From IMG/VR virus record IMGVR_UViG_3300045282_000200, positions 1 through 40,354 of that record: a stretch of DNA of 40,354 nt; one strand, written 5' to 3'. Position 1 is the first letter of the stretch. The number at the start of each line of letters is the position of its first letter. This DNA comes from a virus. Under the pieces are notes generated by a model, which saw nothing but the letters and a program-made list of their open reading frames with translations, searched no databases and was not told the origin of the DNA. Shown here piece after piece: positions 1 to 6,209 of this stretch. The position numbers were made by a program, and so were the translations under genes.

Positions 1-159
1 CGGAGGAGGCCGCAGCCAGGTACTAGGGCAAGTCTCTAAATGTGCGGGCGAAGTCAGGCCAGTCCCAACGGGTAGCCGGCCACGGTCCGGAGGGCCTGAG
101 CCTGGACTGCGGCTTAAGAACGAGGCTGTCGCTACACGCCTACTCCTCCGGACACACGA
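1..159. other. Left-edge non-coding stretch
   Basis: I support no protein gene here: the plus frame from 42 stays open only because the DNA is GC-rich and it reads through the terminator. CGGAGGAG at 1-8 is complementary to CTCCTCCG at 143-150, so a transcript could fold with its ends paired and stop at the terminator just downstream. That would suit the 3' part of a structured RNA or flanking host DNA. I recognise no tRNA, tmRNA, RNase P or SRP signature. Confidence 0.3.
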
Positions 160-190
160 AACCCCCGGCCCCTACTGGTGGCCGGGGGTT
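160..190. terminator. Bidirectional intrinsic terminator
   Basis: An 11-base perfect inverted repeat (AACCCCCGGCC at 160-170, GGCCGGGGGTT at 180-190) encloses a 9-base loop. A T run (189-193) follows on the plus strand and a shorter T run follows on the minus strand. It ends the leftward operon, whose last gene stops at 201, and would also stop transcription arriving from the left. Confidence 0.85.
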
Positions 191-200
191 TTTCGCATCC

Positions 201-311
201 CTACTTCTTGCCGCCCTTCCCCTTCGGCGGATTGTCGAACGTGCTGCCGTTCTTGACCTGCTTCGGCATCTTCGGCAGCGGCTTCGGCCTCGGCGGCTTC
301 GGCTTACTCAT
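201..311 (-). CDS. 36-residue Pro/Lys-rich peptide
   Basis: Last gene of the leftward operon. It encodes a very basic, proline-rich peptide (MSKPKPPRPKPLPKMPKQ...) ending in KGKGGKK. Its ATG overlaps the stop of the gene before it by 4 bases, so it is probably translated by coupling. It has no membrane segment or known motif. The composition suggests nucleic-acid binding or a disordered tail, but no function can be assigned. The terminator starts 11 bases downstream. Confidence 0.5.
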   Translation of the reverse strand: MSKPKPPRPKPLPKMPKQVKNGSTFDNPPKGKGGKK

Positions 312-475
312 TTCTTGCCGCCCCTCCCTGAGCCGCCCTTAGCATGCTTCCCCGTCGACTTGCTCTTCGCGTTGCCGTGCAGGTTGCCGCCGTGATGCTT
401 ACCCAGCTTCCCCGTGTCGCCCTTCCCGGATGCTTTGCCGTTCTCCCCCGTGTCGGACGGGACCGCACCAGCCAT
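308..475 (-). CDS. 55-residue Gly/Lys/His-rich disordered protein
   Basis: Low-complexity basic protein rich in Gly, Lys, Ser and His, ending GRGGKK much like its downstream neighbour. I chose ATG 475 because a GGAAG ribosome site sits a few bases upstream, overlapping the end of the DUF6221-like gene. ATG 490 is the alternative. The stop overlaps the next start as ATGA. Function unknown. Confidence 0.5.
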   Translation of the reverse strand: MAGAVPSDTGENGKASGKGDTGKLGKHHGGNLHGNAKSKSTGKHAKGGSGRGGKK

Positions 476-480
476 CGAAC

Positions 481-858
481 TCACTTCCATTCAGGGTTGT
501 AATCGGGATGGTCGCTGTAAACGGCGGCCAGGGCACGCACAGTCGGGCATGGCCATTCGCCCTCAATGACGCCGTCCGGTGCCTGGCATTCGCAGTACCA
601 CGCTCTGACGTTTTGGGTGGTCCGCCGGGCATACGGCGGCGGGTTGTTGCCCCAGAACGGCACCGGTTCATGGATGGTGAGAATGGCGCGTTTCGCGTTA
701 ACCTCACGCACCACCCGCAGCGGGCTGTAGCGGTCAATGAAAGCGTCCACCGCCGGATGAACCGCTGGCCAGTTCAGCGCAACCCCCGGCCCGAAAGCAG
801 CCTTCGCCGTCTTCTCGTCGTCATCGAGCCGGGCAGTCAGGAACGCAGCCAGCTCCAT
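481..858 (-). CDS. DUF6221-like protein
   Basis: A 125-residue protein beginning MELAAFLTARLDDDEKTA, with the block REVNAKRAIL, a CECQ motif, and an end of the type CPTVRALAAVYSDHPDY. This order matches the DUF6221 family, common in Streptomyces-type actinobacteria and their phages, whose biochemical role is unknown. ATG 858 was preferred over 873 because GGGGGTGA lies at the right distance. It overlaps the upstream gene by 38 bases. Confidence 0.75.
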   Translation of the reverse strand: MELAAFLTARLDDDEKTAKAAFGPGVALNWPAVHPAVDAFIDRYSPLRVVREVNAKRAILTIHEPVPFWGNNPPPYARRTTQNVRAWYCECQAPDGVIEGEWPCPTVRALAAVYSDHPDYNPEWK

Positions 859-997
859 CAAAATCACCCCCATCCGCCTTCGCCATGAAATCGGCAACCA
901 ACTGCCGGAACAGCGGCGGGTTGTCTTGGGTGTCGCGGAGGTTCTGGTACCAGGCGGCGAGGGTGACGTCACGGCCCCTGTCAGCCACGTCACTCAC
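821..997 (-). CDS. 58-residue hypothetical, GTG start
   Basis: Begins VSDVADRGRDV at a GTG that overlaps the previous stop by 4 bases (GTGA). Has an aromatic stretch (LAAWYQNLRD) and an acidic C-terminus with two Cys. The first 20 or so bases of the gene are identical to the start of the 48-residue gene ending at 1218, part of a 23-base direct repeat. No family recognised. Confidence 0.55.
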   Translation of the reverse strand: MSDVADRGRDVTLAAWYQNLRDTQDNPPLFRQLVADFMAKADGGDFDGAGCVPDCPAR

Positions 998-1221
998 GAC
1001 TGCTTGGCCTCTGCCTGGAGGTCGGTAACGTCGACCCATACGCCATCGACGCGAATCTCTGTCTTCTTCATGTCGCCGCAGGAGCAGCGATGGCTTCCTG
1101 CGTGCCCGGGGTCGTCGTGGCAGTAATGGGTGCCCACCCTTATGCCGCCGGTCCATGCGACCGCGCAGGGTGGCTGACCAGACACCCACGCACCCCGGCC
1201 GCCGTGCTCGATCCTGCTCAC
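994..1221 (-). CDS. 75-residue Cys/His protein, probable zinc binder
   Basis: GTG start at 1221 supported by a strong AGGAGGT ribosome site five bases away. Residues follow the pattern C-x(n)-HYC-x(n)-GHAGSHRCSCG, seen in many small actinobacterial proteins and likely to bind one zinc ion. The C-terminal part (EIRVDGVWVDVTDL) looks like a small beta domain. It overlaps its neighbours by 4 bases on both sides. Role unknown. Confidence 0.6.
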   Translation of the reverse strand: MSRIEHGGRGAWVSGQPPCAVAWTGGIRVGTHYCHDDPGHAGSHRCSCGDMKKTEIRVDGVWVDVTDLQAEAKQS

Positions 1222-1364
1222 TCCGTACCTCCTGTCAGGCACCACATGTTGTGACCCGCGCAATCCACACACCACCCGCAATCCCGGCACACGTCGTGGC
1301 CGGCCTGGGCGGCTATCTGGCCGTAGCTAAGCCCCGCGACCGCACTGTCAGCCACGTCACTCAC
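1218..1364 (-). CDS. 48-residue Cys-rich protein
   Basis: GTG start with a GTGA overlap. The sequence VSDVADSAVAG is followed by C-x2-C-x2-C-x2-C spacing (CRDCGWCVDC) and a further Cys, so a metal-binding role is likely. The 5' end lies in a 23-base perfect repeat shared with the gene starting at 997. The stop region carries the ribosome site of the next gene. Confidence 0.5.
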   Translation of the reverse strand: MSDVADSAVAGLSYGQIAAQAGHDVCRDCGWCVDCAGHNMWCLTGGTE

Positions 1365-1474
1365 GACGCCAGCCAGCCATTGATCAGCCAGCCCGTAAGC
1401 CAGATGAAGCCACCGGCGAGAACGGCCGCACCCAGGAACCACACCACCGGCGACCCGAGTATGCGTTCCTTCAT
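1361..1474 (-). CDS. 37-residue single-pass membrane peptide
   Basis: Short protein that is almost entirely one hydrophobic segment (about residues 8-35, VVWFLGAAVLAGGFIWLTGW). Preceded by GGAGGCGG and coupled by ATGA on one side and GTGA on the other. Small membrane peptides beside integrase genes are common in temperate actinophages; a holin-like or exclusion role is possible but unproven. Confidence 0.5.
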   Translation of the reverse strand: MKERILGSPVVWFLGAAVLAGGFIWLTGWLINGWLAS

Positions 1475-1563
1475 GACCGCCTCCGTGCCACGATGAACGC
1501 GGCTGTCAGGCAGATGAATAGCGTGCAGAACACGATCGTGCCCGCCAGATCACCGCTGCTCAT
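1471..1563 (-). CDS. 30-residue single-pass membrane peptide
   Basis: MSSGDLAGTIV followed by a hydrophobic helix ending ARRRS, so the C-terminus is probably cytoplasmic by the positive-inside rule. An AAGGA ribosome site lies upstream. The stop overlaps the next ATG by 4 bases. With its neighbour it forms a pair of tiny membrane genes. Existence rests on coupling and hydrophobic pattern only. Confidence 0.45.
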   Translation of the reverse strand: MSSGDLAGTIVFCTLFICLTAAFIVARRRS

Positions 1564-1739
1564 CCGCGTGTCCTTTGCTGGCGCACGTACTCGTCGACGT
1601 CCTGGCCGCCGCACCAGTCCGGGTCCGCATACCACCACCACCGGCCAGACGTGTCCTGCCGCCAGTGCGGGTCGTCCGGGTCGTGCCAGTTGTCAGGCAG
1701 TTCGGTCCCCGCGACCGCAGGGTTCACCTGATCGTTCAC
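1560..1739 (-). CDS. 59-residue Trp/Asp-rich hypothetical
   Basis: Starts at GTG 1739, overlapping the integrase stop as GTGA. Rich in Trp, Asp and Pro, including a WRQDTSGRWWWYADPDW segment that is probably a compact beta fold. No family recognised. Co-translated with the integrase and the genes below it. Confidence 0.5.
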   Translation of the reverse strand: MNDQVNPAVAGTELPDNWHDPDDPHWRQDTSGRWWWYADPDWCGGQDVDEYVRQQRTRG

Positions 1740-2611
1740 GACGCCTCCCGCATCGGCTCCGGCGGCGGACTCCCCGGGAACGGCAGCGCAGCCACAGCCG
1801 CCGTCACACCCGCCCGCGAGAACGCCGCATACTTCGCTGTCGTCGACGGCGACACATGCCCCATCAGGTCACCCACCAGCCGCAGATCCTTCGTCGCCTG
1901 ATACATCTGCGAAGCGAAACGATGCCGCAAGTCATGGAACCGGGCCTTCGTCCCGCATCCCCGCAGATGCTCGTTAAGCGTCCTTGACATGAACCACGGC
2001 GTGAACGGCCGCCCGTAAGCATCAGTGAACGCGTACCCGGCCAGCGGCAGGTCGTAGGCGAACAACTCGCGGACCACAAACGGGCTGAGTTCCACGACGC
2101 GTTCCTTGCGGCCCTTCGCCGACTCAGCGGACACGATCACGACCGGCGGCAGGTCATGCAGCCGCAGGTTCTCCACCCGCAGCCCCGCTATCTCACCGAC
2201 CCGCAACCCGCACCAGCCGCCGAGAACGAACGCCGGCCGCAGCCACATCTTGTGGGTAGTCGCGTCCAGGGCAGCCATCAGGTCGGCTTCGGGGATCGGC
2301 CGCGGGATCCGGTCCGGCATCTTCGGCACCGGGACACCCTTCATCGGGTTCTCCTCGACGAGCCCTTCGTCTTTCGCCCACGCGTAAAACGACTTGATGT
2401 GGGAGAGGTAGCAGGCGACGGATGCGGGTTTGATGGTGAGCCCGGCCCGCCACTGGTACAGGTGGTCACCCGTCGCATCGAGCAGCGGAACGGGGAGTGC
2501 GGCGGCGACGCGGGCGAGGGCTTGTTCGCGGCGTTCTATGGTGTACCGGGATTTGCCTTCGAGGGTGAGGTGCTTGAGGTGCCGCCGCACAGCCAGCTCA
2601 GCCCCGCTCAC
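1736..2611 (-). CDS. int: Tyrosine site-specific integrase
   Basis: A 291-residue recombinase that integrates and excises phage DNA at att sites. Residues 1-90 form the SAM-like core-binding domain. The catalytic domain shows Arg137 in GLRVGEIAGLR, a Lys near 167-169, HDLRH at 226-230, His252 in GHVSPSTT and the nucleophile Tyr261 in TAKYAAF. All catalytic residues are present and the length is normal, although there is no large N-terminal arm-binding domain. ATG 2611 overlaps the upstream stop by 4 bases, so it is expressed with the repressor-side operon. Downstream sit tiny coupled genes rather than an excisionase; the candidates for that are the MerR-like genes at 3913 or 4979. Confidence 0.95.
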   Translation of the reverse strand: MSGAELAVRRHLKHLTLEGKSRYTIERREQALARVAAALPVPLLDATGDHLYQWRAGLTIKPASVACYLSHIKSFYAWAKDEGLVEENPMKGVPVPKMPDRIPRPIPEADLMAALDATTHKMWLRPAFVLGGWCGLRVGEIAGLRVENLRLHDLPPVVIVSAESAKGRKERVVELSPFVVRELFAYDLPLAGYAFTDAYGRPFTPWFMSRTLNEHLRGCGTKARFHDLRHRFASQMYQATKDLRLVGDLMGHVSPSTTAKYAAFSRAGVTAAVAALPFPGSPPPEPMREAS

Positions 2612-2886
2612 TCGTCGTCCTCGCCGTAGTAGGCGGCACGGAACGCGGGATCTTCGCTCGCCTTCACGAGCGTCGAATCGAACTCATCCCGCATGTGCTG
2701 GTTGTGCCATCCGACGTGACGGCCGAGGGTGTCCGATCCGAGCGCTTCGAATGCGACTGCGGCACCGCAGACCCGGCAGCCGAACAATGTCGGCCCTTCC
2801 CAGGCAGTGGTGCGGTTCTCCAGCTGCTCGAACCATTTAGCGCCCTCATCGGTGAGGCCGTAGTAGTCGCCGTAATCGTTCGTCAT
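2608..2886 (-). CDS. 92-residue hypothetical, acidic, zinc-finger-like
   Basis: Begins MTNDYGDYYGLTDEGAKWF. The middle has C-x2-C (FGCRVCGAA) then H-x3-H (GRHVGWH), which would suit a small C2H2-like zinc site. The C-terminus is acidic. No good ribosome site precedes ATG 2886. It lies between repressor and integrase and overlaps the integrase start, so it may take part in integration control; that is inference. Confidence 0.6.
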   Translation of the reverse strand: MTNDYGDYYGLTDEGAKWFEQLENRTTAWEGPTLFGCRVCGAAVAFEALGSDTLGRHVGWHNQHMRDEFDSTLVKASEDPAFRAAYYGEDDE

Positions 2887-2954
2887 GGTTCACAGACCCG
2901 TCAGGTGGCCGAAAGGTTTACATGTCGTAAAGAGAAGACTCCCGGCCAGCCGTT
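2887..2954 (-). promoter_or_regulatory. Spacer before integrase genes with operator-like copy
   Basis: Non-coding gap between the repressor stop and the next gene. On the minus strand it contains AGTCTTCTCT (2931-2940), matching the GTCTTCTC core of the repeats in the 3823-3912 control region. A TTTAC/GTAAA dyad lies about 2918-2932. It could hold a repressor-controlled promoter for the integrase genes, or part of an attachment site. No clear -35/-10 pair was found. Confidence 0.4.
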
Positions 2955-3293
2955 TCATGACGCGATCTTAACCTGTGAATAATGCATATTGTTTACACGG
3001 CGTCTGACCTGCGACGATGTGCCGTTCGTGACGGGTTGCGGGCCGAGGTCGCATGGTTCCAGCGATCCGTGACAGAACCATGTGTAGGCGATCCCGGTGC
3101 GCAGCGCCCACAGTTTCATCGTCTGCGAGCTAGGGTCGATGCGGCCGTTGATCCACGTGGAGACGGTGGAACGGTCGACGTCGAGGTAGTCGGCCATGTC
3201 CTGCACGGACAGTCCGGCGTGGCGGAGCGATTTCCGCATCTTGTCGGCCAGGTCCCAGCGGGGCAGGGCGGCCGTGTCTGGCTGCTCAGTCAT
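2955..3293 (-). CDS. XRE-family HTH repressor (candidate immunity repressor)
   Basis: 112 residues. Residues 15-66 form a lambda-Cro/XRE helix-turn-helix: LADKMRKSLRHAGLSVQDMA, then DYLDVDRSTVSTWINGRIDP, with the recognition helix around 41-49. The rest is short, so there is no self-cleaving peptidase domain and induction would not be of the LexA type. It is the most likely lysogeny regulator because it is transcribed leftward from the operator region. The 3' end of the gene is AT-rich and contains an ATGCAT dyad (2978-2990). ATG 3293 overlaps the upstream stop. Confidence 0.8.
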   Translation of the reverse strand: MTEQPDTAALPRWDLADKMRKSLRHAGLSVQDMADYLDVDRSTVSTWINGRIDPSSQTMKLWALRTGIAYTWFCHGSLEPCDLGPQPVTNGTSSQVRRRVNNMHYSQVKIAS

Positions 3294-3502
3294 GGGCTTC
3301 TCCGTTCGGCGAGGATCAGCGGGCAGTCGGGGGAGTGGTCTTCGATCATCCAGCCGTCGTCGGTGATGGCGTGGTAGCCGTCGCAGCATGCGGGTTGCGC
3401 CAGCAGCGCGGCGAAGTGTTCTGGTGTGCCGTCCCATGTGTCGGCAGGGAATGTGACGCAGTGTCCGCAGATGATCGCGAACACTGCGTGCCTTCGGCGC
3501 AC
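3290..3502 (-). CDS. 70-residue Cys/His hypothetical
   Basis: GTG start at 3502. Contains CGHC and further Cys/His (PACCDGYHAI, HSPDCPL), so metal binding is likely. Its stop overlaps the repressor start by 4 bases, which places it in the same operon. No family recognised. Confidence 0.5.
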   Translation of the reverse strand: MRRRHAVFAIICGHCVTFPADTWDGTPEHFAALLAQPACCDGYHAITDDGWMIEDHSPDCPLILAERRSP

Positions 3503-3505
3503 GGT

Positions 3506-3703
3506 TCAGATGGTGATGCCGACCGCGGCGCAGTGCGCGCGCTTGCCAGCCTGGTACGCGTCTTCGTTGCGCATCAGCGTCAGGAACTGGTCGCGGTTCA
3601 TGGCCGTCGGCGCGGTCAGCGGACCGCCGCACATGCGGCACGTGGTGTCGACGGTGGAGTGCAACGCGCACCCGGAGGCGCAACTAGCGACTGTGTAGGT
3701 CAT
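3506..3703 (-). CDS. 65-residue zinc-ribbon-like hypothetical
   Basis: Starts at ATG 3703, coupled to the preceding stop (ATGA). Contains C-x3-C (ASCASGCA) and C-x2-C (TTCRMCGGP), followed by an amphipathic helix and a Cys near the end. The pattern suggests a small zinc ribbon, perhaps a regulatory partner of the repressor. Longer upstream frames are out-of-frame shadows of the 40-residue gene. Confidence 0.5.
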   Translation of the reverse strand: MTYTVASCASGCALHSTVDTTCRMCGGPLTAPTAMNRDQFLTLMRNEDAYQAGKRAHCAAVGITI

Positions 3704-3822
3704 CGTGCGAGCCCTTCCATGATGGCGTCGATCATTTCTTCGGTGACGGGGATGCTGCGGTACCGGTTGGCCAGCATCTGGCGGATGGTCTCGCGGTCTG
3801 CCTGGGTCTTGTTCTCGCTCAT
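3700..3822 (-). CDS. 40-residue first gene of the leftward operon
   Basis: Encodes a small, largely helical charged protein (MSENKTQADRETIRQMLANR...). It directly follows the operator region. ATG 3822 is preceded by GAGAAG, which belongs both to a ribosome site and to the nearest operator repeat. It is coupled to the next gene by ATGA. Function unknown. Confidence 0.55.
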   Translation of the reverse strand: MSENKTQADRETIRQMLANRYRSIPVTEEMIDAIMEGLAR

Positions 3823-3912
3823 GAGTAAATCTTCTCACACACCAGGGAACTAATCAAGTCTTCTCACCAACTTCTCTTGCGCGATCTTCCCACAATGTGA
3901 GATGGTCTACGC
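3823..3912. promoter_or_regulatory. Divergent control region with four operator-like repeats
   Basis: This 90-base gap separates leftward and rightward transcription. It holds ATCTTCTCAC (3829-3838), GTCTTCTCAC (3858-3867), AACTTCTCTTG (3869-3879) and ATCTTCCCAC (3884-3893), with a partial inverted copy TGTGAGAT at 3896-3903. Spacing of about 29, 11 and 15 bases is irregular, as in phage operators. A further copy of the core lies at 2931-2940. Likely bound by the XRE protein and/or the HTH protein at 3913. Promoter boxes could not be fixed. Confidence 0.6.
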
Positions 3913-4119
3913 ATGAGTGACGAGACGCTAGTCGGCAGCGAGGAAGCCAGCCGCATCATCGGTGTTCCCCGGTCGACGTTCCTGCGCTGGGTCCAGCGCG
4001 GCCGCGTTCCCCACCCCACAAAGATGCCGGGCCTCAGCGGTGCCTACCTGTTCTTCCGCGCTGACATCGAGCAACTCGCCCGCGAAGTGCAGGCCGTAGC
4101 TGATGAGCGCGTGTCCTAA
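3913..4119 (+). CDS. MerR-type winged-helix protein (Cro- or excisionase-like)
   Basis: 68 residues. The order is GSEEASRIIGVPRSTFLRWV, then an RGRVPHP wing and a C-terminal helix FFRADIEQLAREV, which is the helix-turn-helix 17/excisionase fold. It is the first rightward gene, ten bases past the operator region. It could be the Cro-like switch partner or the excisionase for the integrase. Overlaps the next frame by 17 bases. Confidence 0.75.
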   Translation: MSDETLVGSEEASRIIGVPRSTFLRWVQRGRVPHPTKMPGLSGAYLFFRADIEQLAREVQAVADERVS

Positions 4120-4681
4120 AGGCGGCCAGCACGTCCCCCGCTTCCCCGCCAGCCAGGAGAACGGCTGGATCATCCACTACTGCAAGAAATGCGGCACCGA
4201 AATGAACAGACGCCCCGCCAGCAACCGCCTCGCGGTCGCAGCGGCCGCCATCACCATCACCGGTGCACTCACCGCCGGGTGCGGGCCGTCACTCGGATCC
4301 GACGTCCAGCTCATCAACCCCCACCTCACATTCTCCGGCGGCAACACCCACACCATCTTCACCATCCACGAAACCCGCCGCCCCCTCCTCTTCTTCGTCG
4401 TCATCTACACCCAGCACCGCACCGGCCCCCCCGGACACAGGAAATGGATCAACCTGTCAAAGATCATCATCCACAGGTCCGACCTCCCCGGTGTCGGCAG
4501 GGACAGGCATTACAACAAGACCGGCGCCTGCTACCAGAACACCCACGAACGGGTGTACGTGAACGGGTCCGGGGTGTCGGCAGACGGAGTCCATAAGGAA
4601 ACGAAGTGGTGGGGGCCGAACTGGAAGCTGGGTAAGGCGACCGGTGATTGTGATGTGCCGATCCCGCCGGGCACGCCATGA
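4103..4681 (+). CDS. Zinc-ribbon-like head joined to lipoprotein-like body
   Basis: 192 codons open from ATG 4103. Residues 1-33 have C-P-K-G-G-Q-H and YCKKCGTE, a zinc-ribbon pattern. From Met34 (ATG 4202) the chain looks like a lipoprotein signal: MNRRPASNRL, a hydrophobic run, then LTAGC (lipobox) near residue 60. The remainder is a predicted extracytoplasmic beta-rich domain with two late Cys. Either the ribbon is a cytoplasmic head or translation really starts at 4202. Exported lipoproteins encoded by temperate phages often act in superinfection exclusion; that is inference. Confidence 0.55.
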   Translation: MSACPKGGQHVPRFPASQENGWIIHYCKKCGTEMNRRPASNRLAVAAAAITITGALTAGCGPSLGSDVQLINPHLTFSGGNTHTIFTIHETRRPLLFFVVIYTQHRTGPPGHRKWINLSKIIIHRSDLPGVGRDRHYNKTGACYQNTHERVYVNGSGVSADGVHKETKWWGPNWKLGKATGDCDVPIPPGTP

Positions 4682-4893
4682 ACCACGGACTGAACTGCTA
4701 CGTCAACCACCACTGCCGGTGCAGCGAATGCCGTGCCGCCATGACCGTGTACCGGCGTGGCCTCCGCGCCTACCACAAAGGCAAGCCGCCGCCTGGCGGG
4801 CATGGCACGGCGAACGCGTACGACAACTACGGATGCCGGTGCGGTGAATGCCGTGCCGGAAAGGCGTCCAGGGACCGCGGACGCCCTAGATAG
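4678..4893 (+). CDS. Two-copy HGxxxYxxxGCRCxxC zinc protein
   Basis: 71 residues made of two repeats: HGLNCYVNHHCRCSECRAAM and HGTANAYDNYGCRCGECRAG, each followed by basic residues. Each copy has C-x-C-x2-C plus His, suited to zinc binding. The motif is widespread in actinophage small proteins, with unknown role; DNA or RNA binding is plausible. ATGA overlap with the upstream gene. The next 85 bases carry no gene. Confidence 0.65.
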   Translation: MNHGLNCYVNHHCRCSECRAAMTVYRRGLRAYHKGKPPPGGHGTANAYDNYGCRCGECRAGKASRDRGRPR

Positions 4894-4978
4894 ACGACGG
4901 CGACCCCGCGTACACGGAGCCGCCGTCAGCCGGAACCAACCGGCACACCGAATCTAACAGGAGAGAAGGAACCAACCC

Positions 4979-5188
4979 GTGACCCCCCAGCGCAAGCCCC
5001 TCAACTACGACCGGCTCCTCACCCCCGGCGAAGCAGCCTCCCTCCTCGGCGTCGTCCCCAAAACGACGATCACGTACGCGAACCGGGGACTCCTGACAAC
5101 GGTGCGGACCATCGGCGGGCATCGCAGGTTCTTTGAGGATGAGGTCCGGCGGCTGGTCGCGGAGTCGAAAGAGCCGAGGCGGCCATGA
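4979..5188 (+). CDS. BldC/MerR-like DNA-binding protein
   Basis: 69 residues from GTG 4979, preceded by AGGAGAGAAGGA. LTPGEAASLLGVVPKTTITY is followed by the wing GLLTTVRTIGGHRRF and helix FEDEVRRLV. This is the BldC-like winged-helix fold found in actinobacterial regulators. It is the second MerR-type protein of the early region and could be an excisionase or regulator. ATGA overlap with the next gene. Confidence 0.8.
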   Translation: MTPQRKPLNYDRLLTPGEAASLLGVVPKTTITYANRGLLTTVRTIGGHRRFFEDEVRRLVAESKEPRRP

Positions 5189-5361
5189 GCGGCACCGAAC
5201 TCACCCAGGATGAGATCAATGACCTCGTCGCCGAGCAGTTCGACTCGTGGTTTGAGGACAACACCCCCATGTCCGCGTGGGTGGCGGAGAAGTGTCAAGA
5301 AGCCTTCCACAGTGGCTGGCATTTCGGCCGCGAAGCTGGCAGGCAGGAGCGGACGCCGTGA
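5185..5361 (+). CDS. 58-residue acidic hypothetical
   Basis: Starts MSGTELTQDEINDLVAEQFD. Acidic, with a helix containing HSGWHFGREAGRQER at the C-terminus, a pattern frequent in short actinophage early genes. Coupled on both sides by 4-base overlaps. No known function. Confidence 0.55.
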   Translation: MSGTELTQDEINDLVAEQFDSWFEDNTPMSAWVAEKCQEAFHSGWHFGREAGRQERTP

Positions 5362-5546
5362 GTTTCGTGTGTCCGAACTGCAACAAAGGTTCCGTGCCGG
5401 GGCCGACGAAGTTCCGGAAAGCCAGCCACTGCACCGCGCAGGTGAAGTCGGGGCGGCGGGGCGTCATACATCAGCGGCTGGTGCGCTGTAACGGGCTGGT
5501 GTGCGGCGAATGCGGGCAGTGCAACCGGGTCGGAGAACACCGATGA
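5358..5546 (+). CDS. 62-residue zinc-ribbon-like protein
   Basis: GTG start overlapping the previous stop. Begins VSFVCPNCNKG; later CNGLVCGECGQC gives a second Cys cluster, so one or two zinc sites are likely. The centre is basic (KSGRRGVIHQRLVR). Probably a small nucleic-acid-binding protein. Confidence 0.55.
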   Translation: MSFVCPNCNKGSVPGPTKFRKASHCTAQVKSGRRGVIHQRLVRCNGLVCGECGQCNRVGEHR

Positions 5547-5767
5547 CACCGTCACTGATCACCCACGACTTCCCGCTGCGAGACGACCTCATCGTCCGCC
5601 TCACACTGCCTGTCGACCTCACCGACGAGGACGCGAAACGGATGTGCCAGTTCATCGGCAGCCTTGCGTTCGCAGCTGACCAGACCCGGCTCCGCGAGTT
5701 CTTCCTGAAGTCCGATGAGGAACTGTCCGGCGGCCAGCCTGCGCTTGATCTCGGCGGCGGTGCGTGA
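5543..5767 (+). CDS. 74-residue conserved-type hypothetical
   Basis: MTPSLITHDFPLRDDLIVRL, then LPVDLTDEDAKRMCQFIGSL and a helix with QTRLREFF. The DLT-x-DA-x(n)-FI pattern recalls a small alpha/beta protein common in actinophage early regions. ATGA start coupling, GTGA coupling to the next gene. No function known. Confidence 0.55.
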   Translation: MTPSLITHDFPLRDDLIVRLTLPVDLTDEDAKRMCQFIGSLAFAADQTRLREFFLKSDEELSGGQPALDLGGGA

Positions 5768-6012
5768 TGGGTGGCGGCATCGTCTACCTCGCTGTCCTCG
5801 GCCTCGGCGTCGCCATCGGCTGCGCCTTGACCGGCGGGATGCGGGGCGGGAACCGGCAAGCCCGCAACGGCTCGTACCGGCGGATGCCCGGCGCACACCG
5901 CCGCACGACACCCGCTGTGCGGATCAGGGCGGGGATGCCGGCGTGGGACGGCTCCGACCTCACCGACACGATCCTCCCCGGCACCATGACCGCGATCGGA
6001 CGGACGCCATGA
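5764..6012 (+). CDS. Small membrane protein with basic tail
   Basis: 82 codons from GTG 5764 (ATG 5767 is one codon later). Residues 4-28 are a glycine-rich membrane segment (IVYLAVLGLGVAIGCALTGG), followed by a basic, Arg-rich cytoplasmic part. One-pass topology. Coupled to both neighbours. Confidence 0.5.
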   Translation: MMGGGIVYLAVLGLGVAIGCALTGGMRGGNRQARNGSYRRMPGAHRRTTPAVRIRAGMPAWDGSDLTDTILPGTMTAIGRTP

Positions 6013-6209
6013 GCGAGCACCGGTTCACCGTCTACGTCGGCGTCGACCTCACTGAGCGACCAGACGACGACGACCGCGACGACGCGCAGTTCGCCGAAGC
6101 CGTCCTGTGGCACGCCGGTACCCGGTACGCGCAGAACACAGACGGGTGGGCTGACTGCGTCGGCACCGGCTGGATAGCCGACGTCCAATTCGAGGAGAGC
6201 CACCCATGA
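6009..6209 (+). CDS. 66-residue acidic hypothetical
   Basis: MSEHRFTVYVGVDLTERPDD, an Asp-rich stretch, an AEAVLWHAG helix and a Trp-containing C-terminus. Predicted small alpha/beta fold. The ATGA overlaps on both sides support expression. Family not recognised. Confidence 0.5.
   Translation: MSEHRFTVYVGVDLTERPDDDDRDDAQFAEAVLWHAGTRYAQNTDGWADCVGTGWIADVQFEESHP

Noticed and set aside
42-395. 117-residue plus-strand frame at the left edge
   Set aside because: It runs through the terminator and two coupled minus-strand genes; the product is low-complexity.
3823-3912. CRISPR-like array
   Set aside because: The repeats are about 10 bases with irregular short spacing; they fit protein operators.
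4894-4978. Possible tRNA or small RNA before the BldC-like gene
   Set aside because: Only a weak GACGGCG/CGCCGTC dyad; no tRNA arms or T-loop sequence.
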